Source: Pseudoneurospora amorphoporcata (Eukaryota; Ascomycota; Sordariomycetes; Sordariales; Sordariaceae). Taken from it: a stretch of 64,000 nucleotides of DNA. This document shows positions 21,785-32,212 of this stretch, in pieces. The position numbers were made by a program, and so were the translations under genes. The stretch spans positions 28,839-92,838 of the forward strand of contig MU859207.1 of the NCBI GenBank assembly GCA_033297205.1, written 5' to 3'. The notes beneath the pieces are model-generated. The model was not told the origin of the DNA, ran no database searches, and worked only from the letters and a program-made list of their open reading frames with translations. Within the stretch, counting starts at the first letter, position 1, and each line of letters begins with the position of its first letter.

Positions 21785-23112
21785 ATGGCAGCTTTCAAAT
21801 TCGGCCTCGTGGCTCTGGCCCCAGCGCTAGCTGCCGCTGCTGATATTCCCTTGTGGCGACAATGTGGTGGTATCGGATGGCAGTCTGCCGGCTCGGTTTG
21901 CACTTCGGTAGCTACTTGCACGTCTTATAACGACTATTACTGTATGTCAACCTCGGTGGCTCCTGGCTTTCTTCACTGCTTCACAAGCCATTCCCATGAC
22001 TGACCAACTTCCAGACCAATGCGTGCCCAAGCCTACCTCCGCCGCGGTCGTCACCACCAGCACCAAGCCCGTCACCGTCTCGGCCACCCCCACGACCACT
22101 AGCAAGGCCAGCGCTAGCACGACCTTGTCAACCTCCGTCAAGTCGTCCAGCACCAGCATCAAGTCTACTAGCTCAAGCTCCGTGCCTGCCCCCTCCACCA
22201 CCGCCGCCAAATACTTCATCTCCTTTGGCGACTCCTACCCCCAAACCGGCTTCGACATCAACGGCTCCAAGCCCTCATCTTCCAACCCTCTCGGCAACCC
22301 CGCCCTCCCCGGCTGGACTGCTTCAGGCGGGCTCAACTGGGTGGGCTTCCTGGCGTCTCAGCTCAACACCTCGCTCACGCTCTCCTACAACTTTGCTTCG
22401 GGCGGAGCCACCACCAACGCCTCGCTCGTCACGCCGTTCGCGCCCACCGTGCTCAGCTTCGTCGACCAGGTCGCCCAGTTTAGCTCCAGCATTGCCAGCC
22501 GTCCGGCTTATGCGCCGTGGAACAGCGAAAACAGTCTTTTTACGACCTGGATCGGCGTCAATGATGTCGGCAACAGTTGGTGGTTGGGCGAAGCGGAGAT
22601 GAATGCGCTGTATGGACAGATTATGGATAGTTATTTCGGTAGGCTGCAGGTGCTTTACGATGCCGGGGCGAGGAGCTTTGTGCTTTTGGGTGCTGCTCGT
22701 GAGTCTTTTCCGCTTATTCCTTCCGTTTCCCCAGTTCGTTCTGGGATAGACAATATCAGTTGCTGACAGTCATTCTCCCAAAGCCATCTACTACACCCCC
22801 CTTGTGATCGGCGAGGGTGCCACCACCGTCGCTACCCAAAAGGTCGCCATCGCCAAGTATAACTCCCTTCTGGCTTCCAGACTGGACGCCTTCCTCGAGG
22901 TCAACTGCGATGCCACGGGCAAGGTCGTTGATACCGTGGCGCCCTTTGAGACGGCCGTCAAGAACCCGACGGCGTATGGAGCGCCCGATGCTCTCTGCTT
23001 CAACGAGGATGGCGTGAGCTGCTTGTGGTTTAACAACTACCATCCGGGTGTGCAGATCCAGAAGTTGGTTGCGCAGGCGGTTAAGAGTGCTTTTTCTGGT
23101 CCTTTCTTTTGA
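21785..23112 (+). CDS. Secreted CBM1-containing GDSL acetylesterase, carbohydrate esterase family 16
   Basis: Exons 21785-21941, 22015-22698 and 22784-23112 give 389 aa. Residues 1-19 are a signal peptide ending in AAAAD. A fungal cellulose-binding module (CBM1) follows at about 22-56, with WRQCGGIGW, spaced Cys residues and YYYQC. Intron 1 splits its last Tyr codon. A Ser/Thr-rich linker (about 58-115) leads to the esterase domain: block I FGDSYPQTG (Ser126), GVND at 233-236 and the C-terminal NNYHPG with His367. The acid position two or three residues before this His is Asn rather than Asp here. CE16 enzymes remove acetyl groups from the non-reducing ends of hemicellulose oligomers. The CBM1 directs it to cellulose outside the cell. 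From memory it matches N. crassa NCU09416. Confidence 0.93.
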
Positions 23113-25717
23113 TCTGGTGACGGGAAAGTTCGGGGTGGTCGCGGTCGGAAGGACGGGATGGGTCAAGAGTTGGTGTTGCGGAAGCGCCACGGCGGCGATC
23201 GGAGGAGGTCTGTCTGTCGGAAGTTTTGTAAACATCGAATGTATATAGGATTAAATTCGAGTTTGTACATACCACAGCTGACATAGCCACGGTTCTTGGA
23301 TCAGCTATCATCGCACAGTTGCGTTCGGGTTAATGCCACGCCCGCAGGTATTAGAGACGGGCACACGATTAATCCGACGTCTTTTTGGTGATTAGCTAAA
23401 ATTTGAAGAGGAAAGATGGAAGCTATTTGACGCGTGGGTGGATGGGTAAGGTTATTGCATGCGTGACAGATGGGATGGAAGACCAGACGAAGATGAGATG
23501 GAAGACTAGTCTAAAGATCAGATCGAACTCGCAGAGATCTGGCAGGGCACGTGCCAGCATGCGCAAAGCTGAGCCGTCAAGTGGGCGTTTATAAAGGACC
23601 TCAGCTTGGTATCACGGTGCAGGGCGAGAGGTAGGGGGTAGATGTGACATACGTAGTTGTACGAGGAGAGAGGAAAGGAAGAGAGGGAGGTGTGCGGTCT
23701 GGATATAAGGTAGGGCTGAGCCATGCCCTGGATCCAGACCGAGGCCCACTGGTGTATGCGTGCGATCCTATTGGCCAATGGCCAATGGAGACTCGATGGC
23801 TGTGCCAATCGTGCAGTGCATCACCAGTACCATCACAGGTAATCCTGTGATACTTGGCAGGTATTCAACAGGTGCGCTGAGCCTAAAACCTCGGCTTGTG
23901 AGGGGTTGCACAACTCACGGCCGCAAGGACCCCTGGCAGGGCTTGTAGTCACCTTAAATCGTAGCTTCTGTCCCCTAAAAGACCATTGAGGCGCTCCAGT
24001 CGGAAGTAACGGCTATGGTGGTGTCTTCGGGCTACGCAAATAGGGCTCTTCTACTCCCTTCCACTACGTCGTGATGTCCGCCGTTCGACCCCTGCTCTTA
24101 TCCTCTATTTTGCACTTTTAGTTGTTGAATGATTGAATGTCGTTTAGAGATCAAGCTGATGACGATAATGAAGCTATCGCCAGATCTTGGCGTTGTGTTC
24201 GCTTAGCTACTATCCTTGTCCATGTCGTTGATCGGTGGGTTTATCCAAATCGTCAACAACTATAATCCTTGCTCATCGTTGTCAGTCCGAGTTCGATTGT
24301 TATACAAAACAAACACAACCTACAGCTTACCATCATTGTCCCACCCACTAGTCAGACTAGCCATCGCTGTTGATGAAGCCCTGATGAGCTCCTGGTTCAC
24401 AGCTGCCATGATGTCGGGGTTATCCCCAAGACAGGGACCGCCTAACCATCAATTTTCATCCCGTACAAGGCCTCGGAAAAGAAGCAATGGATCCGATTAA
24501 TTGTGTACTTCGCCTTGATCACCATCTTCACGACTGTCAGAATTTCCCTCATCGCCCTATTGGGTTTGTGCCCTCTGGCATTGGCGCTCGCCTGTTGGCA
24601 TATCATCCGACTGTGTGAACTTGATAACGTAACAGAAGACGATGTCGATAATTTGTGCAGCACTTGGGAGATGTGCAACATTTACTGGGAGGAGTTTCCT
24701 CGATGGGTCTTCTTCACGCTTCTTGAACATGAAAACGACTGGATGAGGCGGGAGAGATGTCCTTGATGGCACGAAGACAGATAGATCAAGAGGGAGAATC
24801 GCTAGAAGAACAGGAAGAAGAAGAACAAGGTTGTGCGAGGTGGAGAGGAGGGAGTGGATGGCGCGACAAGGTGTGTCTTCAGTGGGCTTTTCACAGAGTG
24901 ACTGATGGGGTTGGGTGATGAGGCGCATTTTCGATATCAAGGAAAAAGGAAACGAGGGATTGAGATTCACGACGCATAATAGATGCAGGCTGCTCTGGTG
25001 TTTCCATTTTCTTTTCCCTTCTTTCCCCCCTTGATTTCCCTTCCTTGATTTTTTTGGTACGTTCTTGACTCCACAGCTGGACAGCAAGGAACGCCTAAAG
25101 CAATGCATGCTCCGCGCCTTCTTTTCTAAAAACTGCTACATAGAAATGCACCTTGGATCGCCTGGAGGGGAGAGAGCTTTATTCACGCAACACCCCGCGA
25201 AAAGGAAAGGACAGAGAGCGGTTAAGGCAGTCGCGGACCACCACTATGGTTTGGCCAAGTTTATTCCAGACTGCAGACCTCCTCGATTATTATTTTTTTG
25301 GCTGGCATCAACTCATCAACTCTGTTCAAATAGATAATCTTTGCATTATTTCTTTCAAAAGTTTACTTACATTTCGAACCCTTCTTCGTTGTCTTTGCCT
25401 CACCCACTTTCTTCCCTTTTCACCCAACGCTTCCTAGTAGTCTGAGATTCCGAAAGATCCGCCATCACCAACACCAACCATCAGCAAGACTCCAACCAGT
25501 CAGGAAAAGAAACAGACTCTCAACATCGTTGTGCTCTTACTCCATCCAGGCTTTGTCAAGCATAGGTTATCCCACAGAATGACATTCCTTCCGTTGCACT
25601 CCATGGGCTAACCCACTTCTCTCCACCAGATCAGATCCCACATTCCCAACCAACCATCCTTCGTCACCCGAACACACACAAAGGCATAACAAAAACAATC
25701 AACAACCAAGCGAGACC
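23113..25717. other. 2.6-kb spacer with one possible gene fragment
   Basis: Apart from the 98-codon frame at 24470-24766 (listed separately), I see no gene. The last 300 bp before 25718 are C/T- and A-rich and look like a long 5' leader for the Cys-rich membrane protein. Open frames around 23400-24000 overlap on both strands and have no domain. Confidence 0.4.
24470..24766 (+). CDS. Possible last exon of a small membrane protein (5' end unresolved)
   Basis: From about 24470 the frame reads KASEKKQWIRLIVYFALITI, continues through a strongly hydrophobic stretch and ends in an amphipathic Trp/Glu-rich tail (NIYWEEFPRWVFFTLLEHEN) before a stop. The sequence just upstream has a branch-point-like CCTAAC (24441-24446) about 20 nt before a TACAAG acceptor at 24464-24469, so this may be a 3' exon. 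There is no in-frame ATG after the preceding stop, and I could not find an upstream exon with matching phase. It could be a real small gene, a decayed one, or chance. Confidence 0.3.
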   Translation, partial: ASEKKQWIRLIVYFALITIFTTVRISLIALLGLCPLALALACWHIIRLCELDNVTEDDVDNLCSTWEMCNIYWEEFPRWVFFTLLEHENDWMRRERCP

Positions 25718-26334
25718 ATGGCAGGTGCGTATGCGACTGACATGATGCTGGCCTCTTCCTCCTCCTCCTCCTCCTCCTCTTCTCCTCCTCCCCAACCACG
25801 ACGTAAACTTACACCTCCACAGACGGCTCCTCCGATGTCGTGTACGGTATATTGGTGTCGGCCAGTTTTATATGGGCTCTGGTTGTGTTACTCCTCTTTA
25901 TTGATTCCCTAGCGGATGGAGAATTTGAAACCGCCAAGGTAAATGAGCCGGAGGCCTTCTGGCGCACAAGAGTTTTCTGGGCCTCCATGAAATGCCTGCT
26001 TTGGCCTCTTTTCGTGCTGGGGACAGTTATAATCATGATTGTTGTGGAGTGGTGCATCCCCGGGTGGAAGTGGTGCCGCGCCAACACAAAGGAGTGGTGC
26101 ACCTGCGCCGGTGCAAATGCGTGGACGTGCGACACGTGCTGCTTCAAGAATTGTCGGGATGCGTGCGATGTCCTTGTCCAGGGACGGGGGGATCATCGCG
26201 GCGTCGCCGACCTGGAAAGCCAGACGGCCCTGACAGAAGGCGTCATGAACAACCAGCCCTCAAACACGCTGTCCATGGAGGTGCTGCCTACCTACAATCA
26301 GGCTACAGATGCTACTAAACCGACGGGATTGTAA
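25718..26334 (+). CDS. Small Cys-rich two-TM protein, unknown function
   Basis: A 7-nt first exon (ATGGCAG, 25718-25724) is joined to 25823-26334 across a 98-nt intron (GTGCGT...CTCCACAG, with a Ser-codon-like TCC run inside), giving 172 aa. The joined start reads MADGSSDVVYGIL. Two hydrophobic helices follow (about 9-32 and 68-90). Between them lies a charged segment and after them a cluster of Cys and Trp residues (WCTCAG..., TCDTCCFKNCRDACDV), then a polar tail. The Cys cluster suggests palmitoylation, metal binding or disulphides, but no family is recognised. The tiny first exon is well supported because it gives an ATG, good splice sites and the right phase. It does not resemble the fragment at 24470. 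Confidence 0.68.
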
Positions 26335-26809
26335 GGGAGCGTTTTTGGCCACGATAAGCAAAGGGAATGGGCACCGATGGCCTGATATCAGGTCAGTGGA
26401 CACAGATGTTCTTAAAGGCATGAGCAGTCTTCGCTCGGATAGAAGGCGGTCTTGAAGAGACAGCGGATGAGCGTTTGGTTTGATTTTTGGTTTTCATAAT
26501 GTACCGTTGGGAACACTAGTCTATAGCGCAGAAGAGAGGATATTCGCTGAATAACTGGAAAGTTACGACGACGACCAAGACCCTGTGACCAATGCGTGTA
26601 GATAAGTAGAGCGCGGAGATGCAGCTGGAGAACCGTGCAGGTGGCCCCGACTGCCCAGACACATGGGGGCACTCACGAGACTCTCATCGACGTCATGCTG
26701 ACAACCTCAACCATTTATCCATCCTCCTCAGTCGGACCTCAACGGTCAAGAGCATGCCAGACCTCAACAAGAGCCAGCTTCCAAATCGCATACAAAACAC
26801 CTCACGACA
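26335..26809. other. Spacer before the MoeA-like gene
   Basis: This contains the 3' UTR of the Cys-rich protein gene and the promoter of the next gene, both on the plus strand. Open frames in the second half are out-of-frame extensions of the MoeA-like gene. Nothing else was recognised. Confidence 0.5.
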
Positions 26810-28264
26810 ATGGCGATGCAGTATCAAGCTGCGTTGCAGGAATTGCAAAAGGTGGCCTACGACATGTCCAAACGCAGAACGAGAACCGAAGAGCTCGTTC
26901 GACTCGAAGACTCGGTCGGGCGGACAGCGGCCAAGGACATACTGAGCCCCGAATCAACGCCACCCTTCGATACAGCCGCTGCCGACGGATTCGCAATGAT
27001 TTCCTCAGCTACCATCAACGCTTCGCCGACAAACCCGGTCTACTTTCGCGTGGTAGGAACGATCATGCCAGGCGACGAACCCCCACGCTCGCCGCCCTGT
27101 AGGGGTCCCGATGGCGTTCTCCAGTGCATGGAGATCATGGTCGGCGCCAGATTCCCCGAGGCCACGGAACACATGACGCACATGGACGCCTGCGCTTGGG
27201 TAACCGACGTTCGCGAAGTGTCGCTGTCGGAAGTTCCGAAAGCGGATCCGCAGCTGGGCAGCAGGTTCATCATGCTTACCAAGCCTGTGACTCACAATGC
27301 CAACCGCCGGCGGGCTGGAACAGATATCGGGAAGGGAGACAGGCTGATAAGGGCGGGGAAAAAGATACGGTCAAGCCATGTGTTGCCGCTGGCGTCGGTG
27401 GGGATCAAGGAGGTCGCTGTGAAGCCGTTACTTCGGGTCGGGGTGTGGTCTACTGGCAGAGAAATCGTACGGACGGATGTCAACTGGGCTGAGGGAACGA
27501 TTGCCTTGAAGAAGACCGAGACTCGGTATACACATGATGCTGATGGGCCTTACCTGATGGCGGCTTTTAAGGAATATGGAGCAGAGCCAACGTTCCTTGG
27601 TTTGCTCGCGGACGATGAACCGGCGAAGCTGGAAAAAGCACTGCGCGAGACGATGGCGACGGACAAGTTTGATATTCTGGTTACGACGGGGGCAGCCACG
27701 CCAGGCAGGTCGGGCTTTGTCCGGCCCGTGATCGAGAAGCTGGGAGGAGAAGTCCACTTCCACGAGGTGGCCATGCGACCAGGAGCCGCGGCCATGTTTG
27801 CGTCGCTTGAATCGAACGCACCCAACAATGGACTTGCATCCTTCTTTGGGTTGCCCGGAGACCCTTGTGCGACGGCGGCTTGTTTCCGGTTCCTGATCGT
27901 GCCGTACCTCCAGTTTGTCCGAGGAGAGAAGCTGGACGAGCTGTTTCTGGCCACGTTGGAACTGCGGGTGTCGACCAGGCAGGATTCAGAACCCAACATG
28001 GACGCAGGAGCACCGGTCGAGGCATCCGTGGGCAACGATTGTGGACCGCTTTGTCTGGACTGTTTCCGACACGGACGGTTGACGGCCAGCGAAGGGGGAC
28101 GGCACAAGGTGGTTCGCATGAGCAAGGACCAAAGCCCAAGCAAGACGTATCCGTTTATCGATGCCAATTGCTGGATCCATCTGCCGCATGGCCAGGAGAT
28201 TGTGGCGGGAGCAATGGTGCCATGTTTATCGCTGTCGGCGTGTCGCGAGGAGGAATGGCAATAG
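26810..28264 (+). CDS. MoeA/gephyrin-E-like molybdopterin protein, divergent paralogue
   Basis: A single 484-aa exon. The MoeA layout is visible: an N-terminal LEDSVGRTAAKDILSPESTP region, then PFDTAAADGFAM (51-63, matching the conserved DNSAxDGYA loop), MEIMVGARFPE (107-117), STGREI (214-219) and the domain-III helix-strand with VAMRPG and FFGLPGDP (345-352). MoeA-type enzymes insert molybdate into adenylylated molybdopterin. The usual TTGGxSxGxxD catalytic loop is TTGAATPGRSGF (292-303), lacking the acidic residue, and no MogA/G domain is fused, unlike the N. crassa nit-9 product. A C-terminal part with CGPLCLDCFRHGR and a domain-IV-like ending follows. It is probably a fungal paralogue with altered or lost activity; the canonical enzyme must be encoded elsewhere. 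Confidence 0.85.
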   Translation: MAMQYQAALQELQKVAYDMSKRRTRTEELVRLEDSVGRTAAKDILSPESTPPFDTAAADGFAMISSATINASPTNPVYFRVVGTIMPGDEPPRSPPCRGPDGVLQCMEIMVGARFPEATEHMTHMDACAWVTDVREVSLSEVPKADPQLGSRFIMLTKPVTHNANRRRAGTDIGKGDRLIRAGKKIRSSHVLPLASVGIKEVAVKPLLRVGVWSTGREIVRTDVNWAEGTIALKKTETRYTHDADGPYLMAAFKEYGAEPTFLGLLADDEPAKLEKALRETMATDKFDILVTTGAATPGRSGFVRPVIEKLGGEVHFHEVAMRPGAAAMFASLESNAPNNGLASFFGLPGDPCATAACFRFLIVPYLQFVRGEKLDELFLATLELRVSTRQDSEPNMDAGAPVEASVGNDCGPLCLDCFRHGRLTASEGGRHKVVRMSKDQSPSKTYPFIDANCWIHLPHGQEIVAGAMVPCLSLSACREEEWQ

Positions 28265-29329
28265 CTAGCGGTTCATGCTGTTGATTTGTTAGTACATGCG
28301 TTGCAATTGCTGGTTTTCGGTATCAGCATTCCTGGATCTTTACGTACCTTTGGTCTTGGTGTGTGTTGTCGCTTTGTGAACATGATGGTGGAAGAAAAAG
28401 AGTCCCACAGGTGGGTTGGTGCATGTTAGCGAAGGCGGCGTCACTGTCCGCAAATTGAAATTGTTAATGTCTGTAACCATCGTTCCTCTGGCTGTTAGTG
28501 GATCTCGCCGTGTATGGGTCAAAACAGTACTACCGAAGTTCATTACTAACAGTCTTGGCAGCGTGTGATTAGTCTGGTACGTACCACCCTAACTCTTACA
28601 CATGGCGATTGCCGTTTTGGTATAAATGATGCCCCTGTCCCAACTTCAAAGCCTGAGATTGGCAATCGGGATCGCCAGAAGCTGTCTCATGCCCCAACAC
28701 GCAGTGACTCTGACGAGTATCAACGATCTTGACTATCAAGAATGGGGTTAGCAAACTCCCGTCTCCTTGGCTCCCTATCGAAACCAGCAGCTGGCAAATG
28801 GCCTGCAAGTCGGGAGGACGAGGGCAGATCGACGGGTTTGAGTTTTCGAAGCTCTCTCTGGAGTCCGGAAGTTGAGGGGGGAAGCTGAAGATGTATGCTA
28901 ACGGACAGATCATGTCAAGTCCTTCCCCCCTTCCACACACGAGGCTAGCAGTTACTGTCAACAATCCGCAACTGACCTCCTTCAGAAGACTGCGACAGCC
29001 TGGCAGTATGGGTACAAGCTTAGTTCTGTTGTTCACCAAGGCCTGGCCTCTGTTCGCTGCCATCCTACAAAGACGGACACTACATAACATGATGCTCCCA
29101 AGCTCCTCGTCTGATATAGAACACCCATTCGCTCGACGCTGAATCACCACACCACATTTGCTAAAGGGCATATAACTACTCTCACCACTCAACGGTAACG
29201 CTCTTTTGGTTTACCTCATTCTAGCTTTATCAGACGCAATCATCACTATCTTCGGTACCTTTATACAGCATCATCTACCACACAGTTCTTATCCTCCACC
29301 AAAACGAGCTCCCGTGGAAACCGACTACT
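28265..29329. other. 1-kb spacer before the F-box pair
   Basis: A minus-strand frame of 198 codons (28596-29192) is open but has no domain, repeat or splice support. It is not reported as a gene. The last 150 bp before 29330 read as the promoter/leader of the F-box gene. No RNA gene was recognised. Confidence 0.4.
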
Positions 29330-30919
29330 ATGGAACTCCAACAGATTTCCAAACAACCTTCAACCTTAGAAAGCCTTCCTGTGGAAACGCTAATTCAGAT
29401 CGCCGAGTCTTGCCACTCCTTCGCTGACCTGTCACGCCTAGCCAGTACCAACAAGTGGTTTTACCGCGTCTTGAACCATTGGCTCTACAAGCTGGATGTA
29501 CGCAGTGGAAGCCCTTGTGCCTTGTTCTGGGCTTGCCAGACCGGTAGCTTGGATACGCTCAAGTTAGCTCATCAGGCCGGGGCGGCACTCAACCAGGTCT
29601 GGGCATCAAAGGAGCCGATCCAACGCCTTCCGCCCAATCCTTACAACCACAGCCCGGAGTTCTACCAGAAGGCTGCACTCAGATTGACAGACCCTGCGGA
29701 CGACCGGGAGGACGAAGAAGCCAATAATGGCTGGCCTGAGACACCCTACATGGTCCCAGAGGACTTTACCGACGACTGGGACCAGACCGAGGACTGGAAC
29801 CAAATGCAGCTTGACAATGACCAGCAGCCAGAGGAGCCAGTCGAACAGGAGGTTCAGAGCGACGAAGAAAGTGATACGGAATGGGTGATAGATGAAGGCC
29901 CTTGGGAAGAGCCCGATCAACCCCGACAACTCGGCGAACCTCATACGCCCGAACAAGACCATTCTTGGCCCGCGGACACTGACGAATCCGGACAGCCGCT
30001 CCTCAGGACGGCCTCGCGAGACTCCAAATACACTTGGCGCAATGACTTCCTCGAGCGACTATGCAGGTATATGAACCAAGGCCTTGACCCGGACTTCGAT
30101 GGCAAAAAGCCAGTTACCCAAGACCTGCGACGGTTTCCTGTCTTTTGGTGGCACCCCATTGACCTCGCCGTTTATTTTGGGCACAAGAAAATCATCCACT
30201 ACTTGGTAGAAAACGGCGTCAGCATTCAACATGCCAATTCGCGTGGACTGTGCCGTCAAAGGGACATTTCCTTCGCGTCTCCTTACCGAGGGTGCCGCCA
30301 CGGGACGTATCCCTTCCTCATACCGGGCGATGTCAACTGGAGATACCTAGTCCACCATGCTTTCGGGCTGATCGCCTGCAAGGAGGATTGGGAGATGGGA
30401 AACTTCTTGCTGGATATCAGCGGCATGAGAAGGACAGCGAAGCATTTGGGTGGGTTTGAAGATGGACTCGTGGTCGATCTTGAAGACCCCCAGGATCAAG
30501 AGATTTTTTTCATCCGTAAAATCCATGAGTTGATCAGGTTCTCCGACGGCACAACTGCAAGTGTTCATAATTACCTTACCGGTCGTCTGCTAATTGTACC
30601 CGTTCATGAAACCGTGCTAACAAGTTCTTCTCTAGCCATGGTGGTAGTTGTCGGCGTATCATCAGTGCCCTCCTTTGGGTGCTGGCATGTTTCTCTGGAT
30701 TGCTGTGCTGTAGGGATGGCAATCGGGGAACGTTGGAAACATGGGCAGACGTCTAGGTTTTTGTTTTACTCGATGGATCGGCGTATGCTTCATGAGCTGG
30801 TTTCGACGAAACTGTTGGTAACTGGACGCGCCATGTCGCATGGCTTGGATGGTTCTCATCATGGTTCTTTACGGTTTGGCAATGGGGTTGTTTTGGAACA
30901 GCATCAAGTACGTGCCTAA
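29330..30919 (+). CDS. F-box/ankyrin-like protein, first of a tandem pair; C-terminus uncertain
   Basis: The frame encodes 529 aa. Residues 13-55 (LESLPVETLIQIAESCHSFA...) look like an F-box, the module that recruits substrates to SCF ubiquitin ligases. Two ankyrin-like repeats are separated by a very acidic spacer (about 125-225): SPCALFWACQTGSLDTLKL and PIDLAVYFGHKKIIHYLVEN. After about residue 405 the frame becomes less protein-like. Other frames there encode better segments: HGGSCRRIISALLWVLACF from 30637, and a segment from 30849 with MVLIMVLYGLAMGLFW and a polar tail ending at 30999. A splice such as 30561-30635 (in phase) or an indel could be involved, so the true 3' end is open. The next gene repeats the same motifs. 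Confidence 0.7.
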   Translation: MELQQISKQPSTLESLPVETLIQIAESCHSFADLSRLASTNKWFYRVLNHWLYKLDVRSGSPCALFWACQTGSLDTLKLAHQAGAALNQVWASKEPIQRLPPNPYNHSPEFYQKAALRLTDPADDREDEEANNGWPETPYMVPEDFTDDWDQTEDWNQMQLDNDQQPEEPVEQEVQSDEESDTEWVIDEGPWEEPDQPRQLGEPHTPEQDHSWPADTDESGQPLLRTASRDSKYTWRNDFLERLCRYMNQGLDPDFDGKKPVTQDLRRFPVFWWHPIDLAVYFGHKKIIHYLVENGVSIQHANSRGLCRQRDISFASPYRGCRHGTYPFLIPGDVNWRYLVHHAFGLIACKEDWEMGNFLLDISGMRRTAKHLGGFEDGLVVDLEDPQDQEIFFIRKIHELIRFSDGTTASVHNYLTGRLLIVPVHETVLTSSSLAMVVVVGVSSVPSFGCWHVSLDCCAVGMAIGERWKHGQTSRFLFYSMDRRMLHELVSTKLLVTGRAMSHGLDGSHHGSLRFGNGVVLEQHQVRA

Positions 30920-31360
30920 AGATTGGAAACCGCAACAAGCACAGTTCGAGCACGTCATCAAACTCAGTCGAGAGAAAAGTCCAATCCACATCCCGTGATT
31001 ATGAGTAGGTAAACAGCACTTGTGTCCTGACTTGGGCTGGCATTACGGGCGTGACTTCCTGCCCTGGGATGCCGTTTGCCCACAACAACCTGCAGAGCGC
31101 ACCTTTCTTTAATCTATGCCGAGATTCTTTCCATGAAATGAACTTTTTTTTCCCGTCCTTCCCCTTTGCCATGCAGCCATAGAGGTATGTAAGGCAGGGC
31201 CTCGTTTTGTCGTCGCTCACTCAGTCAAAGTTCATCTCCGGCGCGTGACGACCGGCAGGATCCAAATTTTCGAGTCATAACCTCAGCTGTCCCCTCTTCT
31301 CCGGTTTCATTCTGAGAACCTCAAGGCAAGCCATCTTTGCCAGCTTACTCTGCCCTTGCA

Positions 31361-32212
31361 ATGCTCCTCGAGTCAACCCTGCGTTTCCCGAATATCAATC
31401 CACCAATCGCCCCAGGTCAAATCGGAGCAATGTCGCTAAGAAAGGTCCCGGTCGAACTACTCGTCGAAATGCCCATCCATCTGGGATCATTCCAAGACCT
31501 ACGAACCTGCCGACTCCTCTACGATATCTTCAAACCGCTTCAATACAAGTACGATGTCCAAACAGGCTCGCCCATCGCGATGTTTTGGGCAGCCAGGTGG
31601 GGCTGTCTACGGACACTCCAACTTTCCCATGCCGCTGGTGCCAATTTGAAACAAGCATGGACTCAACGTGTCCCTCCGATGGGCACCACAGAAGATGTGC
31701 AGATCGATGAACGCACCGCGCCTATCTACAAGGAGATGGGCCGGCACAACGCTGCACCATACATCCGACCCTTCCAAGACAGCGTCAGCGAGAGCCTCGT
31801 TAATACAGAGAACGATGACAGCAGCAGCACATGGTGCAAACTATGGGAGGACGACCCAGATAACACCAAAACAGCGGCCGAGAACATCTCATACAGTTTT
31901 CCGAACTTCATCCTCAAACCCCAGTTCAGCTTGTACATCTGGAGGGGTAACCCTTACCCTACCTATGTATTGGTGGCACTCCTGGATCTGGCAGTCCAAC
32001 TCAGCCACCTGAGCATAATTGAGAACCTCTTGGACAATGGGGTAAAGGTGCAGGCGTCGCATTCACGCGGGCTTTGTCCCTTTCCCTCGTGTCATAGATC
32101 GTTGCTATGCTTCCATATAAAGGAAGTTGGAGGATGGTCCGTGCACGATGCGGGCCTGGATGTTGACAAAGAGGGGGTTCAGAAGTGCCCCACTCCCCCA
32201 ACCCCCAAGTAG
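31361..32212 (+). CDS. F-box/ankyrin-like protein, shorter second copy of the tandem pair
   Basis: 283 aa from the first in-frame ATG (31430 is an alternative start, MSLRKVPVELLVEMP). It matches the preceding gene in order and sequence: LRKVPVELLVEMPIHLGSFQ versus LESLPVETLIQIAESCHSFA, SPIAMFWAARWGCLRTLQLS versus SPCALFWACQTGSLDTLKLA, and LLDLAVQLSHLSIIENLLDN followed by the shared SRGLC. The acidic spacer is shorter. Similarity stops soon after SRGLC, and the last 45 residues are unrelated and end in Pro/Thr, so this copy lacks the C-terminal third. It is either a diverged functional paralogue or a truncated one. A role in substrate recognition by an SCF complex is inferred only from the F-box resemblance. 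Confidence 0.68.
   Translation: MLLESTLRFPNINPPIAPGQIGAMSLRKVPVELLVEMPIHLGSFQDLRTCRLLYDIFKPLQYKYDVQTGSPIAMFWAARWGCLRTLQLSHAAGANLKQAWTQRVPPMGTTEDVQIDERTAPIYKEMGRHNAAPYIRPFQDSVSESLVNTENDDSSSTWCKLWEDDPDNTKTAAENISYSFPNFILKPQFSLYIWRGNPYPTYVLVALLDLAVQLSHLSIIENLLDNGVKVQASHSRGLCPFPSCHRSLLCFHIKEVGGWSVHDAGLDVDKEGVQKCPTPPTPK

Noticed and set aside
28596..29192. 198-codon open frame on the minus strand
   Set aside because: No domain, signal peptide or repeat, no supporting promoter features, and plus-strand frames overlap it; probably chance.
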